Below are positions 58,310-64,000 of a DNA stretch of 64,000 nt, one piece after another. This DNA comes from Rehmannia glutinosa. Its lineage: Eukaryota > Streptophyta > Magnoliopsida > Lamiales > Orobanchaceae. Position 1 is the first letter of the stretch. Each line of letters opens with the position of its first letter. Location: contig CM071931.1 in the NCBI GenBank assembly GCA_016081115.2, positions 18,390,317 to 18,454,316 on the forward strand, written 5' to 3'. The notes beneath the pieces are model-generated. The model worked only from the letters and a program-made list of their open reading frames with translations, was not told where the DNA came from and ran no database searches. The position numbers and the translations under genes are program-made.

Positions 58310-61300
58310 ATCTATATCTATATCTATATATATAGATCTTAAAAGTGTGAATGTTTCTTGCAATATTTGATTGGACAAAAATATCCTTTACACATAATAA
58401 AATTTTAGGACAACTAAGTAATTTGATATTTATATTTAGCTTCTATTTGTTCAATTATAAGACAATGTGACCTTTTATATTCTACATTTTAAAAGTATAT
58501 ATTCTTTCAGCTATAACTCTTAAAATATTTTGAATTTTCAAATAATATTAGCTTTATATTAAACTAGATTTCGAGAGCTTTCTAACCATATGTCATAAGC
58601 ATATATAAAGAGTTCACATTAGAAAATTTTAACATTATAAAGTTCAACACTATGTAAGAATTAAGAATTTAAATTTTTCTATAGTTTTTTTATTTATTTA
58701 ATCTTTTTTGTTTAATTATATGAGAGATGTTCATTATAGCCAAAAAAGATTTCAGAATCTGAAAATATATTTTTTCAATCATAACACTAAGAATACTTTA
58801 AATTTCTTCAATTTCAAATTTAAACTAGGTTTCAAAATCTTTAACTATATGTTCTAAACATATACACAAGTCGTTATAGAATAAAATTTTAACTATTTAA
58901 CTTTTACTATGATGCGAAATTGTATATTTCTTATATTCTTTTAAATTTTCTCAATAATTAAACATGTCTATCATAATCTATAAGAAAAAGATCAAATTAC
59001 AATATACACGATAAGAAAAAATAAAATAGAAAATATTTTAGGTGGTTTTGATGCTAAATAAAAAGTAGAGAAAATAGATAATTCCTTTATGGTCGAAAAA
59101 TTCTCCCTCACAGATAATTCCTTTATGGTCGAAAAGTTCTGCCTCACTTAGTAATACGCAATTCAAAAATTAATTTATTGATGGTTTTTAAAGAAATAAT
59201 ATTTAAAACAAGAGAGTTTAATATTTTATTTTTATTGCAATTTCATGTATATTTTATTTTAATTAGCCATATAAGTAAAACAAAAAATACAAAGTAAAAG
59301 GAAGAAGATTAACATGAAAAGAAAAAAAAAACAAGAACCAAAACAAGTTTATCGCGACAAAAACGTTACCTTTTAAATTTTAACTATATATGTTAATTAA
59401 TATGACTTTTACTTAATTTTCTATATATAACATTAGAAGTTTTAGTTTCGAATTATTGTTTTTTATTATATTATGATTCAAATATTTCAATTATTTTATA
59501 TCCTATAAATTTTAAGAACAAGTGCAAAAAAGAGTAAAAAATTATATATATAAATTTATTAAAAAAACAAAGAAGACAAACTTAATAAAAAAAATCCATA
59601 TGTATTAAATTGACATTTGTGATAAAACTTGAATGTCGTTTGAAAATTACACCCTTAAACATTATAAGTTTAAAATATCAATATGATATATATTTATAAT
59701 AAAAATGTATACCAAAATAATTAAATTTTAATAAAATGATGTGAAAGAGTGAAAAATGAGCTAAACTTGGATTAGTCTAAAAGATCATATCTGCTATGCA
59801 AAAGAAAAACTAAATAAACTCATTTAATATGTAACAATTTGACTACTGAGAAAGTAATTATATATTACAAATTATATATTAGTTCAAATACTAACATAAC
59901 ATTCATAAAAACTAAGTAAATTAACTAATTACAACAAATAAGAGTGAAAACTATGAACAAAAAATATTCAAAACTAAATGGTTATACTTGACATTAATGA
60001 GTTGAGATTGGACTAAATAATTTTGGGGGTTAATCTCACATTATCTATTTAGGATTAAACCAAATGAAGCATATCATAAAGATTTGAAAGAATAAAAGTA
60101 ATAGTTAAAAAATAATATGTGGGTCTGGGAATTCTAAAGGAAAATTAAATGGCTTTCATATAATATGTATAACTTGATATTCTCGATAAAATCTCAGTTC
60201 ATTTTAAAAGTACACCTTTATGACTTATAAATATCCAAGCACAAAGATAATTATTATAAAATTGGGTACAAATAATTCTAATTTTTACAAAATCAAATAT
60301 TATGAAAAACTTGAAAACTAGAATCAGAAATGGAAAGTCGTTGTATGTATATGAAATTTTGTAAAAAATAAATAAATAAATGAACTAAACTTATTTAATA
60401 TGAAATAGTTTGATATTTATGTCAAAGATTAATATTTCTTAAATTATATGTTAATTTAGGTACCAATATAATAATCAAAATATTCAAAATAATATTTATG
60501 TATCAAATTTATTGTGTTAAACTATATATAATAATAAATTGGGGTGAAGTGACCATGTTTAGTGTCAAGTAATATGAATTATTTCAAGCATAAGGAGGCG
60601 GAAGAGAATAGTTAGGGAGGGGAGGGGATTTAACACTTGATATCTAAATTTTTGGCAACTTTATTTTCTTATATGATCAAAAATTCAATCAAAATTTTAA
60701 ATAAAGATTAAAGTACTATATACCATTTTCTCAATAAAGGCACTAAACATGGATTGATAATTATATATTACAATAAATAATATGATTTTGTAAACGAGAT
60801 TAAATGAGATCAATTATAAATCTACAGTCTCTTCAAACAAATATAGATTAGTTTAAGTATATTAAGAATAATTGCAATTTTCATAACTACACGGCTCACA
60901 AAATTTACAACTATGTAAATATTAATATAACCAAAATAGTCAAATTCAATTGCAAGTACAAACTCTAATAGTATAGCGCATCTTTCTAAAACTTTATGAA
61001 ATTTAAAAACTATATTATATTAGTCTTTAGTTTATTATGTATAACTTTTAAAAATATAAGTGAATGCAAAAAGAAATTCAAACATAATAGTTAATTAGTA
61101 TTATATTTAATTATTGAAGATTGACACGTGAAAATTGTTAATTTATTTTTTCTTTCATAAGATTGTCTTTGGTTTTATTATTCATTAAATAAAGATATTT
61201 TGTGTGCAATTGAATAGAGTTTCAAAACTCAGATTTCGACTTGTCGCTTTTCCATAGTTTTATTTAATACCTGACTCTCGATGAAAATAATGGATTAAGT

Positions 61301-62038
61301 TTTTTTATATATTAGGTTAATGTTTATTATTATTAAGACACTGGAAATAGGAGGACTACAAACTTTAAGTTTAAGTACTGTTAATGATAAAATATTGACT
61401 TTGTTACTAGAATTAAAATAATATATGATTTGTTTTTTACATTTCTTTGATTGAAGAACTGAGATAGAATAAAAGAAGTAAGCACATGAAATATAAGAAT
61501 TTGACTAACCCTTATTTTAGTTTATTTTAATTTAATAATAATAACAAATAAAATGATGATATTATGATGGATTTTGGTATAATATTTAATTATTATTTTT
61601 GTTTATTAATGCAATAACTTGCATGTGATTTACTAATCATTAGATTATGATTTATAAGCTAAATTATTTGTCTGATTATGTAAAATGGATCCAATGCTAA
61701 AAGAATTCAAAAATCATGTAAGAGAGAAGACTTTTCTAGCCATAATGAAATAAAAGATCGATGAATGTGATTGTAAGCTAATATATAACTTATTTTGTTG
61801 TTATATTAATTGTAAATTTTTTATGGGATTGAGTTCTTTAAAATGATTATTTAACAATTCATATCGATCTATAATTAAAGTAAAGTAAAAAATATATTAA
61901 ATATTATGTAACATTTAAATTTAATTAATATTTATTTTACTTTTTAATATTTTAATATTAATCAATAAAATTATCAAATAATATAATTATTTTAGTAAAG
62001 TCATGTGGATCACGTGCGAAGCACGTGTTTCTTACTAG
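58310..62038 (+). other. AT-rich right part of the Helitron, with a second possible 5' terminus
   Basis: AATCTATATCTATATCTATA at 58309 followed by TTAAAAGTGTGAATGTTTCT and ATTGGACAAAAATATCC resembles the 5' start of many plant Helitrons. This suggests that a second element begins here, or that the larger one grew by adding sequence upstream. 58400-61980 has no gene; TTTCAAA, AACTTATTTAATATG and similar phrases recur loosely (59820 and 60380). Confidence 0.45.
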
Positions 62039-62078
62039 TATATATAAAAACTTGATTAAATGAATTAATCTTACGTAC

Positions 62079-62251
62079 CGGTCAGAAGGTCAGGGCAGAA
62101 TTCATACAAGTTAATGGAATAGATCTTGTTGGGCGGTAATGGCTCATTTTTGAGCTTCTTCATCAAGTAATAAACGATAAGTTCTTCATCGGTTGGCTCA
62201 AATATGTATCCCACGGGCAACATCTTCAAGTATATATTCTTCATCATTCAT
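62079..62251 (-). pseudogene. NAC relic F: exon 1
   Basis: Reads MNDEEY and then, after a 4-base insertion (TATA) that shifts the frame, EPTDEELIVYYLMKKLKNEP and NKIYSINLYEFCPD, matching exon 1 of NAC C. A GTACGT donor is kept at 62078. In the present frame translation ends at a TGA after about 17 codons. No exon 2 or 3 belonging to it was found. Immediately upstream (62256 on) lies a transposase gene instead of a promoter. Confidence 0.85.
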
Positions 62252-62255
62252 CGTT

Positions 62256-64000
62256 TCCGGAACGCCAATATTATTTGAAACCTGTATTATTGGCTGATTA
62301 TTCATTACCATCTTTTGATACGGCAACAAACAATATTCCTCGGTACTTGCCTGTAAGGTGTGTTCCATCAATCATAAAAACATGTCGGGCATGGTTTTGG
62401 AATCAAGTGATTGATGCATGCAAAGCAAAAAACACGTACTTGAATCTGTTGACATGATCTGACCTCCATCTATATATTTTTCGATCTAGGATTCGTTAAA
62501 TTCAACATGTGTAAGTACGCCGGAAGTAGATTGAATGACTTGTTGCTATCTCCATATATCAACCCAAAAGCATGATGCTTAGCACTCAAAGCAACATTAT
62601 AACTCATTTTAAGCCATGTCGCGATTCCAACTCTACCATCATATTTCTTGGCACGAGCGTAGAATGTTCCACTAGTAATCTAGATGCAAAATACGTACCT
62701 ACTACTTTAGAATGCACCCGCCTAGATGCATTGTCATTCAAATTTAACCCACATCCATGGTGCTTGTCAAACTTTCCTACTCTCCAAATACCATCCTTTC
62801 CATATGGACGCATTCGAAAAGGGCATCGTTCATACTTGCATATCGCATAATAACGAGTCTTATTTGAGCATTCAACTCGATACTCGACTTGATTTTCAAG
62901 GTGATACATGCCTAGTGCCATCTCCAATTCGGTTTCGCTCATGTATGTTGCTCCTTGGCGCAATGTCCCACCAGATGCTTCCAATCTAGCAGGTTCTTAG
63001 GGAGGAAGTGAAACGTGTGAGAGTGCACCAGGAATTACCTAAGTTCGTCATGTGGGTACCGTTTAATACCTATTGTAATTTAATGCATTGTCTCTATGGA
63101 TATCTGGATGTATGTTAGCACCTCTTTGTTCTGATGCATCCTGGTTTTGGTTTTCTGAAAATACTTCTCTCCGTCTATGTCTCCACTCACAAAATTCCTC
63201 AAATTCAGCACATTGCTGGTCATTTTTAAATTGATTATTAGCTTTAACATCAGTACCAACATCACCAGCAGTGTAGTTCTCACCAAAATCATCTGCATTA
63301 TTATCACAACCAGCATCAGCATCAATATTATCACAATTAGCATCAGTATTATCACAACCATCATCAGCATCACTATCACAACCCGTATAAGGATAATAGC
63401 CATCTTTAGTGCTTGGCCTTATACTAGGTCCCGGACAATCGATATTTGGAACATTAACTGTAGGTGAACATGTACCCGGATGATCAATACTTGTAACATT
63501 GTTCATATGCATAAAAGCTGCTCCACTAGGCCTTACTACATGACTATATAGATTGATATGTGGTACACCATATTGTTGAAAACCAAGATGGTGCATGTAG
63601 TTGTAATTAGGCCCAACGACTGTTGAAAAATTATTCTGAGTAGCCATTAGTTGCATAAAACTTTCACCAGCATCGTGTTGACTTTCAACGTTCTCAACTC
63701 GATTATGCCCAGACTAACTTCCCAATACATGATGCAAACTTGTCTCAACAATTTTGTTTTTCAGTGCTACAAAAACAACTGGTAACTCGGTGTTTTCAAA
63801 TGCATGTTCAATGTCACGGTCATTTTTCAACTATAACTTCCCAATTTTGTTTCCAGATATATCTACAATAGCATGCATTACATAATCGTATATGCCCCTA
63901 TCGACTTCAACAACATCATAAACCCCTCCAATATTTCAAAATAACTCATTTTGCCCGGTTCAACACATACAACTTTTTCTTCACCATTTTTATATTCTAA
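62256..64000 (-). pseudogene. MuDR-type (MULE) transposase, 3'-truncated and decayed
   Basis: The frame enters from beyond the window end. 64000-63660 reads YKNGEEKVVCVEPGKMSYFE and, after shifts, IYDYVMHAIVDISGNKIGKL, the usual N-terminal part. 63656-63063 is open and Asn/Asp-rich (DNTDANCDNIDADAGCD), then EFCEWRHRRREVF. 62984-62604 holds the MuDR DNA-binding-type domain: ETELEMALGMYHLENQVEYR, RYYAICKYERCPFRMRPYG, VGKFDKHHGCGLNLN. After a shift, MSYNVALSAKHHAFGLIYGD follows, then a stop after PRSKNI. The catalytic MULE domain begins at about 62460 with FKYVFFALHASITWF and FMIDGTHLTGKYRGILFVAV (first catalytic Asp in IDGTH), then KDGNE and a stop. It ends at the NAC exon 1 junction, so the rest of the catalytic core and the zinc knuckle are lost. 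Confidence 0.85.

Larger units (their letters stand above)
55999..62038 (+). mobile_element. Non-autonomous Helitron, 6.04 kb, in a NAC intron
   Basis: The 5' end is TCTATAATCTATATC, directly after CCAA. The 3' end has a perfect 7-bp-stem hairpin CACGTGC-GAA-GCACGTG (62011-62027) followed by TTTCTTACTAG. The element lies between A and T with no target duplication, as Helitrons do. The paralogous NAC B intron-type sequence at about 24095 reads CGACCAATATATATATAAAC, which is the predicted empty site; the right flank here reads TATATATAAAAACTTG. No Rep/helicase is present. The left third carries receptor-kinase exon fragments (plus strand); the right two-thirds is AT-rich without genes. Confidence 0.85.

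Noticed and set aside
63177..63467. Ile/Thr/Ser-rich plus-strand frame
   Set aside because: It is the antisense shadow of the Asn/Asp-rich transposase segment.

Overview
This is a transposon-rich stretch of a flowering-plant nuclear genome, most likely a eudicot. It is AT-rich, genes carry plant-type introns, and it holds Ty1/copia, Ty3/gypsy, hAT, CACTA, Mutator and Helitron sequence nested in one another. The species cannot be told from the sequence. One scaffold gap of exactly 100 N lies at 22010-22109. The only locus that still looks like a working host gene is a NAC-domain transcription factor at 30913-32602 (minus strand). No rRNA, tRNA or CRISPR sequence was seen.

Layout. 1-2872: a large inverted repeat whose right arm is split by a 1.36-kb hAT-type element with an 8-bp target duplication. 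3050-7600: a decayed Ty3/gypsy element (protease, RT and integrase relics) with its 3' LTR. 8040-10436: a short unidentified reading frame and a broken DUF1985-type transposon gene. 10437-18022: a SIRE-type Ty1/copia element on the minus strand. 18023-21900: two related copia ends arranged as an inverted repeat, then gag relics up to the gap.

22486-43682 is a NAC gene cluster, all minus strand: a divergent relic (A), a pseudogene (B), the three-exon gene (C), an exon 3/intron 1 fusion relic (E) and a truncated near-copy of B (D). B and C are neighbouring tandem duplicates about 5 kb apart. Intron 2 of B and D carries a 1.3-kb Mutator-type element that is absent from C. A sixth relic (F) is exon 1 at 62079-62251, with intron-1-type sequence at 55742-55998; the two are separated by a 6-kb Helitron (55999-62038). 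That Helitron carries three exon fragments of a receptor-like kinase.

37387-55400 is a mosaic. A 3.3-kb block (37387-40719) recurs at 48284-51623. Between the copies sit NAC unit D and a truncated Ty3/gypsy element of Tat/Retand type (43683-48283). The second copy runs into a complete 4.19-kb TG...CA unit with 5-bp target duplications, probably a solo LTR; the first copy has only its first 1.66 kb. The window ends in a decayed MuDR/MULE transposase gene (minus strand) fused to NAC exon 1 of copy F.

The genes do not form a pathway. The story is local NAC duplication followed by repeated transposon insertion, exon loss and gene-fragment capture. Because paralogous copies keep pre-insertion sites, several insertions can be defined to within a few bases.
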